A stretch of 64,000 nt of DNA, taken from NCBI GenBank assembly GCA_002914845.1, contig JXTC01000172.1, positions 52,867-116,866 on the forward strand, in the 5' to 3' direction. Of the stretch, positions 12,805 through 25,143 are shown piece by piece. The notes beneath the pieces were generated by a model, which was not told the origin of the DNA, ran no database searches, and worked only from the letters and a program-made list of their open reading frames with translations. The DNA comes from Trema orientale. Taxonomy: Eukaryota > Streptophyta > Magnoliopsida > Rosales > Cannabaceae. A program made the position numbers and the translations under genes. The first letter of the stretch is position 1. Each line of letters starts with the position of its first letter.

Positions 12805-14413
12805 CAAATCTTATATTTGATAGAGAGAAAAGGGGAGCGAAAAGAAAAGATAAGCAAGGGAAGTGGAAAAACTAAAAAAGAGAAATGTTCATCTTTAGTA
12901 GGATCAAAAAAAATGAAAGAAGAGAAAAGTGAATGGAAAATTTCTGAGTAGGTTCCACCAAATACTCTTCCCGCAAAATAGAGAAAATAAAAAAGCAAAA
13001 AAACTTGTTTAGTTAATAATGGAATTCAATTTACTGAACTATTCTTGTATATTAACTTTCAAAATAATAATATAGAGTAAAATAATTATTAAATAATAAG
13101 TTAGGTTTTTTTTATTCTGTTCTTACTAAATAATTATAGAGGAAAGAGTGATATTTTTTTTTCTATTTTCCGCATTTTTTTCGCTCACTATATTATATTC
13201 CAAACCTCCCATTTTCTTTCCACTCTGCAACATATACAGCCTAAACTCTTTTCTACAATTTTAAAAGAGCATCCAATGAGGTCCAAAACAAAATATAGAA
13301 AGAAAATTAGCATTTGTGACCAAACAGTATAAATTAAGTAGACGTTACATGTGTCGAGTAATTAAAAGCATGTGCATGCAGAAGAGGTCACCTAAAGCAA
13401 GAAGGTAAAATATATGGGTTCTCTAGGGTTTCAAGTTTCAAGCCAAGAGCGTAGAAAGCGCCATACAATTGATTGTGCGATTGGTCAAATTCGTCACATG
13501 ACCGGCTCTCATGACTCACGACTTTTGCCCATTTGCTTTTTCCTTTTTCTTCCATTTTGTCAATTCATTGCATCTCCCCAGTAGTGATATACCACTACAT
13601 ATATATATAGCTATATAACTATTAGTAGCTTTCTTTAAGCAATTTAGACAATTAAATATATTGAATTAATGAAACAAATAAAAATAGCCAAGGCAGTAGA
13701 CAACCCCCATAATTTTGGGAGATTTGGCCAATTAACCCCCAAAATCCCTGCATCTGGATGTGCCAATTATCTAAAACTTTATCCAATAAATATACATACA
13801 CATGATCACATGACCATGATTTAAGGGCTGTCCTTTAATTTGTGAAGCAATCAACGATCTAATAGTGCTTATAATTACCTTAGATGGCTCTCTTCCTGAT
13901 CTAATTTGCCGGCCATACAGTTTTTGCCCTACATTAGAAACAATTTTCATTATCTCCTCCCTACATTGGGAATGCAAATTCACATCGTTTTTTTTTTTTT
14001 TTTTTTTTTTTTCTTCTTTCAAGAGATGGATTATATTTTATTGTATATTTTGTTCACATCTCTTTTCTCTTTTTTTCATTATTTTTCATCTCTCTCTCTT
14101 AGTTTTTTTCTATCATCCTTCCTAAACATTGAAACAAGAGCAACTCTATTCTTTGTCTTTCTTCCTTTACTTCTCTTTCATGAGTTTAACTACTCCCCCA
14201 CACTTATCTTTTGAACCCAACTCATTTTTTTTTTCTTTGAAGCTCCTCCTAATGTCGCTTATACTACTCAACACATAGAACCAAGGTAAGGATAAAAATG
14301 TTTAAACTAAGTGAAAATAAATATAGATAACTAAATAAAAATGTATACATAAAGGCCCAATTTCACTAGCTAGGAGGATNTTTCAAGAATGTTAATATAA
14401 ATTTATTTAGACC
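12805..14413. other. Intergenic DNA, no gene seen
   Basis: AT-rich with purine-rich (12825-12950) and pyrimidine-rich (13985-14240) tracts, including a T run of about 25 at 13988-14012. I see no exon with family similarity and no RNA gene. An isolated ambiguous base lies at 14380. Confidence 0.5.
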
Positions 14414-14612
14414 AGATGAAGTGGGTTGACTCAAGTGGTAAGAGCACTCACTACCTAAGATCTCGGTCCTAGGTTCGAGTCACACCGGAGTTATCGTGAA
14501 AGCCTATTATCGCTAATGGGATGAGGTGGGAATTGAGTAGTAGTAGGTATTTTTCTTTAATTTGTAATAAGTGGTGGTCATTAGTTAAGTTCCATTTTTA
14601 AAAAAAAAAAAA
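14414..14612 (+). mobile_element. tRNA-derived SINE, copy 1
   Basis: The element starts around GAAGTGGGTTGACTCAAG. It has an internal RNA polymerase III A-box-like segment (CTCAAGTGGTAAGAGC) and a B-box (GGTTCGAGTC) about 35 bases further on, continues through a tRNA-unrelated body and ends in an A tract of 16. It is flanked by imperfect direct repeats (AATTTATTTAGACC at the left, AATTAATTTGGACC at the right). The reverse-strand copy at 47,863-48,057 matches along the whole length, so this is a real dispersed family. It is non-autonomous and would depend on a LINE reverse transcriptase. Confidence 0.82.
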
Positions 14613-14963
14613 AAATTAATTTGGACCCGCTCTCTAGTCATTTATTAATTTAAGTTTAATTTTAGGAAATTAATAATTATTTTTTAATCACTAAATAATA
14701 TTTGATTATTATCAGTACTCATTTAGTCTGCTTGATAATTAATCAAACCAAATCGTCAATAGTCTGCTAAATAAATTATCAAATCCAACCTCTAATGTTC
14801 AGGTGAAAGTTTGAATTCCCCACTTCACACCAAAACAATAATAAAAGTGAACCAGTAAGGAGCCAAAAATAAGAATATATATGGAAAATAGCAAGCAGAA
14901 CCTAGCAATAGCTAGCCGGTTAATTTGGAATTCAGACAATTTTATGAATATATATATATATGG

Positions 14964-15644
14964 GTGATGTTTCAATGGGTATTTTTGTTTTTGCTCCATG
15001 GATGGGTAAGTTTGACTAATTTGGAAATAAACCTATAATAACAAGTCATCTCATTTAATATATTAATTTTTAATTCTTTTTTATTTATTTTCTGTTTGAA
15101 AATTTAATTTAAAGTTTAATTTTTTAATTATCTTTAATTTAAAATTATATGTACTATTGTATCTTTAATATTTCATAAAATTTCTTTTTTACTGTACAAA
15201 AGGTAAAATTCAAGGTAGCATAATTTTCATATTATGAATAAGTTATTTTCTTAAATAATAAAAAATGAATAAAGCAACTACATTGAAAGAAAATTTGTTT
15301 TTTAAACAAAAATATGCGTGAAACAGATTAAAATTTGTATATCTTTTATTGTTTTTTTTTTCCAACGAATAAGATAGTTGAAAATAATTTGGGATTATTA
15401 AATTTTTTTACTAGTTTCATTTTCTTATTAAAAAAAAGAAAATAAAAAAAAATTGACCAACTCATCAGGTTACCCATCTTTTTTATTTTAAATAACTTTC
15501 TATATTTATATATGTATTAATTATAATATTTTTTTTAGTAAATCCACTAATATTATTTTAGCCATTAGATTAAAATCCAATGGCCCAAATTAGAGTACCC
15601 ATCCATGGAGTAAAAACAAAAATCTCCATTAAAACATCATATCT
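14964..15644. mobile_element. MITE or non-autonomous DNA transposon with inverted repeats of about 45 bp
   Basis: The left end (TGATGTTTCAATGGGTATTT, then TTTGTTTTTGCTCCATGGAT) is repeated inverted at the right end, where the reverse strand reads TGATGTTTTAATGGAGATTT and TTTGTTTTTACTCCATGGAT, about 90 percent identical over 45 bases. The interior is AT-rich without a reading frame. The length of about 680 bp and the absence of coding sequence indicate a non-autonomous element; the superfamily is undetermined because target duplications are hidden in the flanking AT repeat. Confidence 0.75.
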
Positions 15645-18600
15645 AATTATATAAAAGAGTAATGAAATTGAAGTTCAATGTCCATAAGTCTGACTACGAA
15701 ACACGTGTTGTGAATATAAGGCAAATAACAATTAAAGAAATTTGCCGATATATGCATATGTGCATATGCTAGCTATAGCTAGTACTACAGCTTTGCTATA
15801 ATAATATTGCCCTTAATTCTAATATTTTGTTTTCCATGCGCAGCAGTTGGTGGACCGTTGGTCAACATATATAAATTAGAACTTTTCAGTCTGTTAGGAA
15901 AGAGTGACATGAAACAAGAGAGCGTGAACATTAATATTTTAACTAGCTAGTATATATATATATATGTGTGTAATGAAACTTGAATTGGACTGATCTCTGA
16001 ATACTCTAATTATAAGAAAAGATACGAAAATAAAAGTGCAAATCAAGCAAGAAACCTAGTTGTGCGATAATTAATAATTAAGTTGATCACGATGGGTTTT
16101 CTTTTCTTAAAAATGTGATCCGCCCTTTCCAACATCTAAACAGGTATACTGATCAACTAAATATGACTGGAATATACTGCACCTGGAGCTCTCTCCTTAT
16201 TATAATTGGATTTACAAAAAGCTTATTTAGAAGATTTTAAAAGATCAACGTTTGTGTATACTCATACTGTACATATTTTTATAATGATATACGTAACATC
16301 ATTACTATATTCCTATATATAGTCATATTTTATACGTGGCTGATAATTTGTTGTGGATAATATTCAGGTAGAATAAATATCCGACGACGATCGACATGAT
16401 ATATATCATTTTGTCTTAGTAAGTAGTGTTTGTTACTGTCCGATGTTAGATTAACTACGTCACCAATACACAGCTTAAAATTCAATATGGTTTGTTCATA
16501 ATGTTCTATAAGTTTATGTATGATACCATATTCATATAACATACCAGATCGTTTTTTTTTTTTATATATATATATATATATAAGTCTCAATTCAGTAGGT
16601 ATTTTTTAAAGCTATTTTTATGTATTTATTTTTAGCTGTTGATCAATTAATTATCTAACAGCTAATTTGAGTAATTAGATTAAAAATAATAAATATACAG
16701 CTCTTTCTCTTCCTATTTTTTTATGATAAGAAGACGTATAATATGAATTTTAATTGAGTAAAACAATATCAATAGAGAAGGTAAAAAAAAATTACCTACT
16801 AGATTGGTGAAACTTTTTCAATTCATGCTCAGAATTTATATAAGAGTAATTGGGGTACCATATAGTACTCAACACTACATGATGTATCAGTACTTTATTG
16901 ACTAATTATCATAATTAATTTCAAGCGGAACCCATTTGAGACCCAATTTAGAATCATCTAGTAATAAATCGACACGATATTGTAGTGTTAGGTAGCACTG
17001 ATACTTTATGAAGATAAAATGTGGAACAAGATGACACTAATAACTTTTTTTTTCTACTTTAAAGAAGAAAATTTGCAACTAAAATTTCAGAAAAAAAGGA
17101 AAGAGAAGAAATGTGTGGTTGTTGGGGTTCATGCATTGTCAGCAACGACGCAGCTTGACGATGTTTAGTCGCAGCTGCAAATGCGTGCTTTTCAACAAAA
17201 TAGATGCCGTGCTTATTTTGATCATCATTTCTTTCCTTTTTTTCTTTTTTTTTTTCCTTATTTCTTTCTTTTCTTTTTTTTTTTTTTTGGTGTATTATAT
17301 ATTTATTTATGTGTGCTTAATTAGACTAATGTGTTGTTTGTTGTGGACATACATAAAGTAGCTAGCCAGTTAAATCTTGGCATTCTAGCTATATACAAGG
17401 CTATAATACCCACGTTATTTGTGGCTTTGCTTTGGATGATATTACTAGCCAGATATATATTGTACACAGTATATATCTATTACAATAAAGAATATAATAT
17501 TCCTCCTCCTTTCAAAATAATAATAATAATAATAATAATATTCCTCCTAACTAACCTAACCTTGTACAAAAAAAAATAAAGTTAATGATATCCACTAAAG
17601 CAAATAGAGCGTGAAATTGGACTCTCTAACTACCATACCTAACCTTATCCTACAACAGTTGAACATCTTATGCCCACTTCCATTACATGTGGGGACTGCC
17701 CTTGTTATTACTCGTCTACCCCCAAAATGCTTTCTTAATTAAAGTTTTATTTATTTATTTATTTATTGATATAAACGGGTAAAGTTTTATTATTATACGT
17801 TCATGACTAGTTCAATTAAAGTTCTTATAACAAACCATTTTTTAAATGAAAAAATAGACAGATCGACACCAACTGATTTTAATTACTTGGTAACTGTAAC
17901 ACCAAAATTTTGACACACTACATGATTTCACCTACTGGGCCAACTTCTCTAATCTCTTCTTATAGAGTTGTTACATATATATATTCATCAAATGAAAGTA
18001 GTTGTTTATATATTTGTCAATCTCTAATATAAGGTTCCTCTTCTTTTTTTTTTTCCTTCCCCCTTAGAATGGAGTGATACAATTAGCAGTTAGCTAGGGT
18101 AAGCATGTGATGTTTTACCATATTATATCATATTGTTCTATAGAGAGGAGGTAGCTAGGTACATGACGTATAAATGATTTGAATTCTAATTCAGTACATT
18201 AGTTCATCAACATCATTTAGGGTTTTATTCGGTGATTTAACAAAATTAAATAGTTAGGACCGGCATGTGAGCTCTCTGAATTTATAATTAAACATTCAAA
18301 ATTGGAAGTAATATTATTTAATAAGTATATATATATGGTGTTGTATGGATCACATGGGGCAGTTTTGTACACTCTCATGTCTTTCTTGAGGCTTTTAACT
18401 TATTTGATGTATATAAAGCGGCCGGTTTGTTCAAGTTCCACGTGATAGCATACGACGAATTAGCATGCATATGGAGGAATTTAATCTTATGTAATATAGA
18501 AATATTTGTTTGGAAATGATTTGTTTGTGTCTCCTTCGTTACCAAAACCGATATCATTGATCTTGGCGAAGAATATCATCAGCGCTCCAGTCTACGGGCA

Positions 18601-19158
18601 TATATTACACATATATATATACATATATTGGCAACCATATATATATATATATTTGACGTATATATATAGAGGACGAGTACTATTACTGTCACCGAGAGAT
18701 ATATAATGGTGGTTTGTCCTTGCTAATAGAAGATGGTCTCCATTGGAGCAGACAGTGCCATAATTAATAAAAATTAAAGACGAAAAAAAAAATTATAAGA
18801 ATCACAAGGCCAACAGTGTGTTAGTGGACACAGGAACGATTCGCTCTCTTAGGCCTGCTTGGTTTGTCAACCCCACCTTCTTTTTTGAAAATGTACATGA
18901 GTAAATTATGACTTGGGGAATGCTAATTGGGATTGTGAACTATTGGAATTAATTAATTAAAACCCTCGAGTAATTCAAATAATGAGAAGAATGATGATCA
19001 TGAACAATGAATTTAAGTACTTTGTGTAAATTAATGTCTCATTCTTGTTTACTACTCTGTAATGATATATATATATATATATATATATCTTACAGAATTC
19101 ATGTCTGAAAAAGAAATTAAAATAAGTATGATCGTATTAGGTTTTGGAGGAACTCTGA
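15645..19158. other. AT-rich intergenic DNA, no gene seen
   Basis: It contains TA microsatellites (15951-15964, 16562-16582, 18611-18650, 19066-19088), a TAA repeat (17516-17541) and pyrimidine tracts (17234-17289). Around 16595-16700 lies text of the form AGGTATTTTTTAAAG resembling 45,780-45,960, probably another degraded small element. I recognise no protein or RNA gene. Confidence 0.5.
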
Positions 19159-19566
19159 GGCTATGATTGGTAGAGAGGAAAGAAAATAGGAGGGAAAGAA
19201 AATATATAGGATGGAAAGGAAAATATTTTTCCCTCATAAATATTTAGTATGTAGAGAGGAAAAAAAATTATTTTAATTTAAAATAATAATTTTACCCCTA
19301 GTATTACTATTATTTAAAGTTACGCACAAGGGTAGTTTTGTAATTTAACTTACTAATACACTAACAAATATTTTTCTTCCTATTTTCTCTCCACTTTTGA
19401 GATGAAAAAATTTGTATTGGCCCTACTATTTTTTTCCTTTCACTTTTCTCTCTCCTTTTCCTTTCCCTTCCCTTTTCACTCTTACAAAACAATCTAATTT
19501 TTTCAATTTCCCTCTACTTTTCCCTCAAATTTTTTCCTTCTTCTGCCTTTTCCTTCCTACCAAATA
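19159..19566. mobile_element. Tourist-like MITE, copy 1 of the family also found in ARPC2
   Basis: It begins GGCTATGATTGGTAGAGAGG and ends ...CTTCCTACCAAATA, inverted ends of the form (C)TATGTTTGGTAG. The body is closely similar to the element at 36,392-36,746 over its full length (for example TTTAACTTACTAATACACTA in both). A second, different MITE starts immediately after a TAA at its right end. It is non-coding. Confidence 0.8.
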
Positions 19567-19569
19567 TAA

Positions 19570-19989
19570 GGCTATGTTTCGCAGAGTGTATTTTTGGAAA
19601 GATGGAGAGGAGTGGAGGGAGAGGAGTGGGGGGAGAACAAAATTCTTCCGTTTGGTAGGGGAGAGAGAAGAAGGGAGGGAAAAAGTGGAGGGGAGAGGAC
19701 TCATTTCGGACCCACCATATTGCATCCTTCCAAAGTTGGAAGGATTGGAGAGGAGTGAGAGTAAACAAAAATTGAATTGACCAATTTACCCTCAGAAATA
19801 ATTATTTAAAAAATAATGCAATGAGTAATATAGTAATTTTATAAATAAACACTCTCTATCCATCCCATTCTCTATCTTTCTTACTAAACAATATAAAAGA
19901 TTTTTACTCTCCTTTCCCTCCATCACATTCCCCCTCCTTCCTAAATTCCTCATTTTTTCTACTCTCCCTTCCTCTTACCAAACGTAGCC
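19570..19989. mobile_element. Tourist-like MITE with TAA target duplication
   Basis: The ends GGCTATGTTTCGCAG and (reverse strand) GGCTACGTTTGGTAAG are inverted, and TAA flanks both sides (19567-19569, 19990-19992), as in PIF/Harbinger-derived MITEs. The 420-bp body is purine-rich at the left and pyrimidine-rich at the right, a consequence of the inverted structure. It directly abuts the preceding MITE and its ends resemble that element, but the interior differs. Overlapping open frames on both strands in it are products of the low-complexity composition. Confidence 0.82.
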
Positions 19990-19992
19990 TAA

Positions 19993-20776
19993 AGCTCCAC
20001 TATTAGCTCAAGATATCAATGTATGACGCCAAAATAGATGTCTATACTCTTTCATTATTCATCCGCGCGGTAGCATACTTACTCTTTAATAGATATATTA
20101 ATAACACAAGATATTGTATATATAGAGTCCTTCCGGCGACAAGGTGGAACTAGTTAGACATATATAATCATACATCATTTTCATAATTATATATGTAGTG
20201 ATAACAATAATTCAGTACGTGTACGTGACACGTACGTAAGAATACTGGAATTAATTTGGTAATTAAATCTGAAGAGAAAGAAATAGAATTGATTTGTTGG
20301 GGATTAGAAAAGAAACGATGGAGTAAAGAAGTGATGATATGATGAAGTACTAGCAAGCTAGTAATATACTGTTGTGAATAATATCCGAAAACATGTAAGA
20401 AAAATGGCAAAGTGATGTGAGTAGTGAGAAGAAGAGTAAAAAGTTGTGCCTGGTCAAAAGGGTAATGTGCCGACAACTTACGTGGCAATGATTCGGACTA
20501 CCTCTGCTTTTATTTAATGTCATCCCAACATGACCACTCACAAGTACTGTACTCGATCCTCAGGCGTTATTTACTTTTTTTTTTTTTTTCAAATGTTTCT
20601 ATATATATATATATATATATATATATCTTTTTTTATCCATTCTCGTCCGGGCGCAAATCTCAAATTGAGTTTGTCAAAGTTACTAGCACTAAATTATTTG
20701 AAATGTTTGACTAATAACTTATTTAGTTTCACGTCGAGTAGTTGAAACACAGTGACATTAAAATGTCATTTATTTT
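19993..20776. other. Intergenic DNA, no gene seen
   Basis: A TA run at 20600-20626 follows a T run. Around 20205-20240 is a short inverted stretch containing GTACGTGTACGTGACACGTACGTA. No coding or RNA gene is recognised. Confidence 0.45.
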
Positions 20777-21338
20777 TGGACAAATTGCATCTTTACCTAT
20801 ATGAACTATCGTATATATAGAGTTTTACTATTAAATTATTTTTCTTTGTAAGAATTTCCCGAACTATTCGATTATGTAAAAGATTCCCCTTATGTTACCT
20901 TTTGTTCATAGCTCAGATAAATTTATATCTTGTCACCTTAAAATAAGGTTATTTGAAATTTTATCATCATATTTAATACTTTCAATTATATACCCTTAAA
21001 TTATGTGTCACATTTTTCTATTTTGCCTCTGATACTATAGTTTTCTTCTCTAAAAGATTAGCCCCAAACCTTCATTAAAGTTAAAAACTAGCTCTTCATG
21101 TTATTTTTTGTCCACATTGTTGTCTATCATTTGCAAAGAATTTATCATAAAATCCTCTTCAATACCTTAAATAGGAAGATATATCATTATTCCATCACGA
21201 AAGATAACCTCGGGAGCTTTTTTTCTATAATCTAATAGTTTGGAGTGTACTTTTGAGAAATAAAAATAATTTAAATTTTAAAAGACAAAACTTTGTATAT
21301 GCGATAATTCAGAGTGCAAAAGATACAATTTCTCCTTT
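20777..21338. mobile_element. Degraded inverted-repeat element
   Basis: The left end reads GGACAAATTGCATCTTTACC and the right end, on the reverse strand, GGAGAAATTGTATCTTTTGC. Inverted similarity continues imperfectly inward (CTGAATTATCG / ATGAACTATCG, AAAATTTAAATTATTTTTAT-type text). It resembles a widespread plant repeat class beginning 'attgcatcttttaccc...aactatcg'. It is non-coding and its superfamily is not determined. Confidence 0.5.
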
Positions 21339-24300
21339 ATTTTTATAATGGGAATTTATGTAGGGGAAAGGAGCGCCTGAGAGAGAGAGAGTGGGAAAGT
21401 CCAAAGAGAGTCAGAAAAAGGCAAGTGCATGTGATCGAATATCTTTGATAGAGGAAAGTCATGGGGTATGGTAGTTAATGGAAGTTGGAAAACAGTGCCC
21501 ACAAAATTTAATATAATATATATACACACACACACAACTTTTATAATATCACTCACGTAAATGCACTATACATATGTAAAAGCGTTTCCCGCCAAATGAA
21601 CCTTTTGACACATTTGATAAATATGATATTAAGATATGCTTTGATCTGCCTTTTATGAATTAGAAAGGAGGATTAATTTGACGTAATTTAAGGGCCAAGT
21701 TCAAGTATGAGATATGTTTTTATATATTAAGTTCATGGTTGGTTTAGGCGTAATTAATGCACCCCCACCCCCACCCCCAGCTCTGGCCGTGGCATTAATT
21801 AAAGAGAGGAGGTCTGACTATTAGGGCCATTAGACCATGATTTATTGGACCACCACGGGTCCTACTGCTAGTCCCATGTGGGCGTGGCTTTGAACAGCCA
21901 GTCAATTTCTATTCCCTTATTCTCATATCATAATTGTTAGCAGTTAAAGATTAGGTACACTTTTCTTTCTTCCAATTCTTTTATGAAAAATTAAACAAGA
22001 AAAATATACCCTCAAAACGTTTGCCCTACTACATACTACTCCCAATTTTAGGTCCGCCCGCAAAACCCTACAATATTTGGAAGATGATCGGCCCCCTGTA
22101 GCTATTTTAACGAAAAAGAGAGTGTGGCTTGACTGGTTTAATTAAGCCACTAGCCATTAGCAAGCTTCTATTGTTTCTCTCTACCATTCCCATAGCCAGC
22201 CATTCCTACGCCAACTCTGGAAGTTTCCTAAAAATAAAGGATTCAAAACAAAAGATCCATAGTGATGCATATTATTATTAGTTAGCAAATTATCTAATAG
22301 TGCATATTTATAAAGGCCAAACACATTACAAGTGAATCAAGGTTAAAGCGATACACAATTCGAAGAGGGAAAAAAAAGATGTTACAACTATAATTTCCTA
22401 CATAACTTAGGTCTAGTGCGATTTATTTATTTATTATTTTATTTTATTATTATTTTTTGGGAGAGAAAAGTTACGTAAAGCACGCTGCACGTACCTTTAT
22501 ATTGGGACACGTATTTGTGTCGCCAAAGTACATACTACATGGAGAAGAAGAGGGCCGTTTACATGTAAAATAAAATAAAAATAGAAAAAATGGGGCGGAG
22601 GAGGATGTTGGGGGAGAGACAGAGAGAGAGAGGGTCGACGAATAGGAAAGAGGGGGGACCTTATCCAAACACCTTAGAAAGCGACCCATCCTTCCCCTTC
22701 ATGGAGTTGGACCCATCCTACTAATGCAGATACCATATCACTCTCTTTATACCTGTTCCTGTCCCTGTCCTTTTCCTTTATGCTGTATTGTGTTGTGTTG
22801 CGTACAAAATCAAAAGACAAGTAACAAGGAAGCACACCCCCACTTAACTTCCTAAACCACCAAATTATCTCCAAGTGTTTCTTATGCTTCTTTTATCTAT
22901 CTATATATATATATGCATATATATATATATAGTTTTTTTTATCATTACCAAAAAGACAGGATCTCTTTGCCCTATCAACTATAGAAATATGTATATATAA
23001 TTTATTTTATCATTACCAAAAAGACAAGATATCTTTGTCCTATCAACTATAGAAATCTCATCTCTTCCAACGGGAGACCAAATTAGGCAAACCATATATA
23101 TGTGATTTGATTATTTGATCCATGACATGTTCATTTGTTCGGCTAGCCCTCAGGGCTCGCAAGCACTCAGGCCCACCCTTCTAATCTCTTCTGCTCATGA
23201 CTCATGATACAACATATTCGAAAGATACAGTTACCTCTTCAACCCAAAATATATTTCCTTTCTTTTTTCTTTTTTGAGGGAAATATATTTCTTAATCTTA
23301 AGAAAAAATACAGTCATCTCAAATACTAAGAACACCACAAACAGTTCAGTTAACACCAAAGAAGAAATCATGTCAAGAAGTCATAGGGCTACACGAGTAC
23401 CATCACAAGTCTTTTTTTCACAATCAAGACAATAGTCCCACTCCCACATTTTATAAACAGAAGTAATAATCATTCATTTCTGCCACGTGTAAGCAAGGGC
23501 AAAGCACTCAAGAAAGAACTGGTCAACTGCTGTGCAATCCCTTCAGAATAGTTTTGATGTGCTGACCTACATAGCTATACTAATACCAGAATATTAAATA
23601 CCTGGGTACGAGTGTTTGTTGGGCAGCAACACCAAAGGTCAAAACCTATATTATCAACAACCATTTACTTAGTAAGGGATTTTCTTTCTTTGTTCAAACT
23701 ACAACCTCAATATTATTCAAACGTTACTGCTTATGTGGGCATATACTTAATAGAGTAAACCTAGCTTTTGAATGAGCTATTAATGTTCTTACCATCACTT
23801 GTTATTGATTAGATTAGACGTTGTATGTGAAAACAACTCATCGTCGGCCTTGACCCTCGTGATGAAGTATGGTGTTGCCTGAAACCTACTTAGCATGCAC
23901 GAGTTGTTAACTAGAGCCTCCAGCAAATACAAGCGAAGCATGACATTGTGTTATTTACCATGTGAGACCAACCCACATGCCTAACCACTCAATTAACCCC
24001 ACATAAAATGGCAGTTGAGATTCAATTTCTTTCGTGTAAGTCGCTGAAACTTCTGATTGAAAGCTTAGAGCTCTGCAAGACTGCACCAACATAACTGCAA
24101 TGAAAATCTATGCATAGACGTGTAACCATGCAACCAATGACTAATCCTCATCAAACATCTAATACTTGATCATCCCCCAAAATAAAATTAACAAAAGCAT
24201 TTTACAATATCATCTCAACTTTCAAGTTTGACCTATGGCCAACAAAATTAAAACCCTTCAAGTCTCCGTAAAGAAAAATATTTGAAGGATATACCTTTAT

Positions 24301-25143
24301 TATGGTTGCACAAGATGGAGAAAATACATGTAAGTGTTAGAAACATAAATTTTGTTGACTGCAAGGAAAGTACTTCTAAGGTATAAACTATTGATATAAA
24401 TGAGAAATGATTGTTAAAACTAAATGCAGCTTACATGAAAGTATCTTGGCTTAAGCAATTTCACTAACGCTTAGGCAATCACACGCAAAAAAAAAAAAGA
24501 AGGCAAGCAGACCCTCTCGAAACTGTGAAAGCTGTTATTCTTTTATTAATTCTGAGAGACACATAATAGATCGGTCCTCATGTAGGCCGCTTTTATTCTA
24601 TTCAATAATAGATTGCCCATCTCTGCATTGCTTTACAAAATTAACCGTGGAATCTAACCTTCCCCCCCCCCCCCTTCTCTCTCTCTCTCTCCCTCCCTCC
24701 CTCTTTCCTCCAAGTAATAGAATTAACTCATACAAGTATATTTCCACTTTTTTTTCTTCATTTATTTTTTATAATTGTCCTCCCTCTAAACCCTACAATT
24801 TTTAGAAGGCAGGAAACGCTAGTATATTTCCACAATTTCACATTTCATTAGGCTTATAAAGCGTATAATTGTGCCTGGTGTTGCACATATGGTATTGCAA
24901 AATATGAAGAAATAATATTACAGGTCCCTACTTGTACACCAACTGATGTGGTAAGTGAATTTTCATTTTTTTTTAATAGGTAAATATCATTAAATTATTT
25001 GTAGAAACTTAATTTTCACCAATTTGTAAAAGTCAACTCACGGACAACATCGGTTGGTTTTAAACAATCCAAAATTCAATCTAAAGAAGACAAGATCAAA
25101 TATACTCTTTTATGGAACAAGGAAGAACAATTTTACCTTTGCA
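21339..25143. other. Intergenic DNA downstream of S2P, no gene seen
   Basis: I find no exon of a known family. Visible features are a GA tract (21380-21391), a CA run (21526-21536), CCCCCA repeats (21762-21778), a 68-bp tandem duplication (listed separately), and a poly-C/CT microsatellite at 24,662-24,708. From about 23,100 to 25,143 base composition is less AT-extreme, as in introns and 3' flanks. A non-coding transcript or long S2P 3' UTR would be compatible, but nothing proves it. Confidence 0.5.
22941..23056. repeat. Tandem duplication, period 68 bp
   Basis: ATCATTACCAAAAAGACAGG at 22941 recurs as ATCATTACCAAAAAGACAAG at 23009, and the following CTATCAACTATAGAAAT text also recurs. Two units are present with a few substitutions, joined by TA-rich spacer. 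Confidence 0.9.

Noticed and set aside
14430-14500. A tRNA gene at the A-box/B-box pair
   Set aside because: The boxes are present but no cloverleaf with an acceptor stem or anticodon arm can be formed, and the A tail and second copy show it is a SINE.
19412-19780. 122-codon frame across two MITEs
   Set aside because: It spans the junction of two non-coding transposons and its composition reflects their pyrimidine and purine tracts.
23850-23900. Possible C/D-box snoRNA (GTGATGA followed by CTGA)
   Set aside because: There is no terminal stem, and the second box pair is not at a usual distance; such short motifs are expected by chance.
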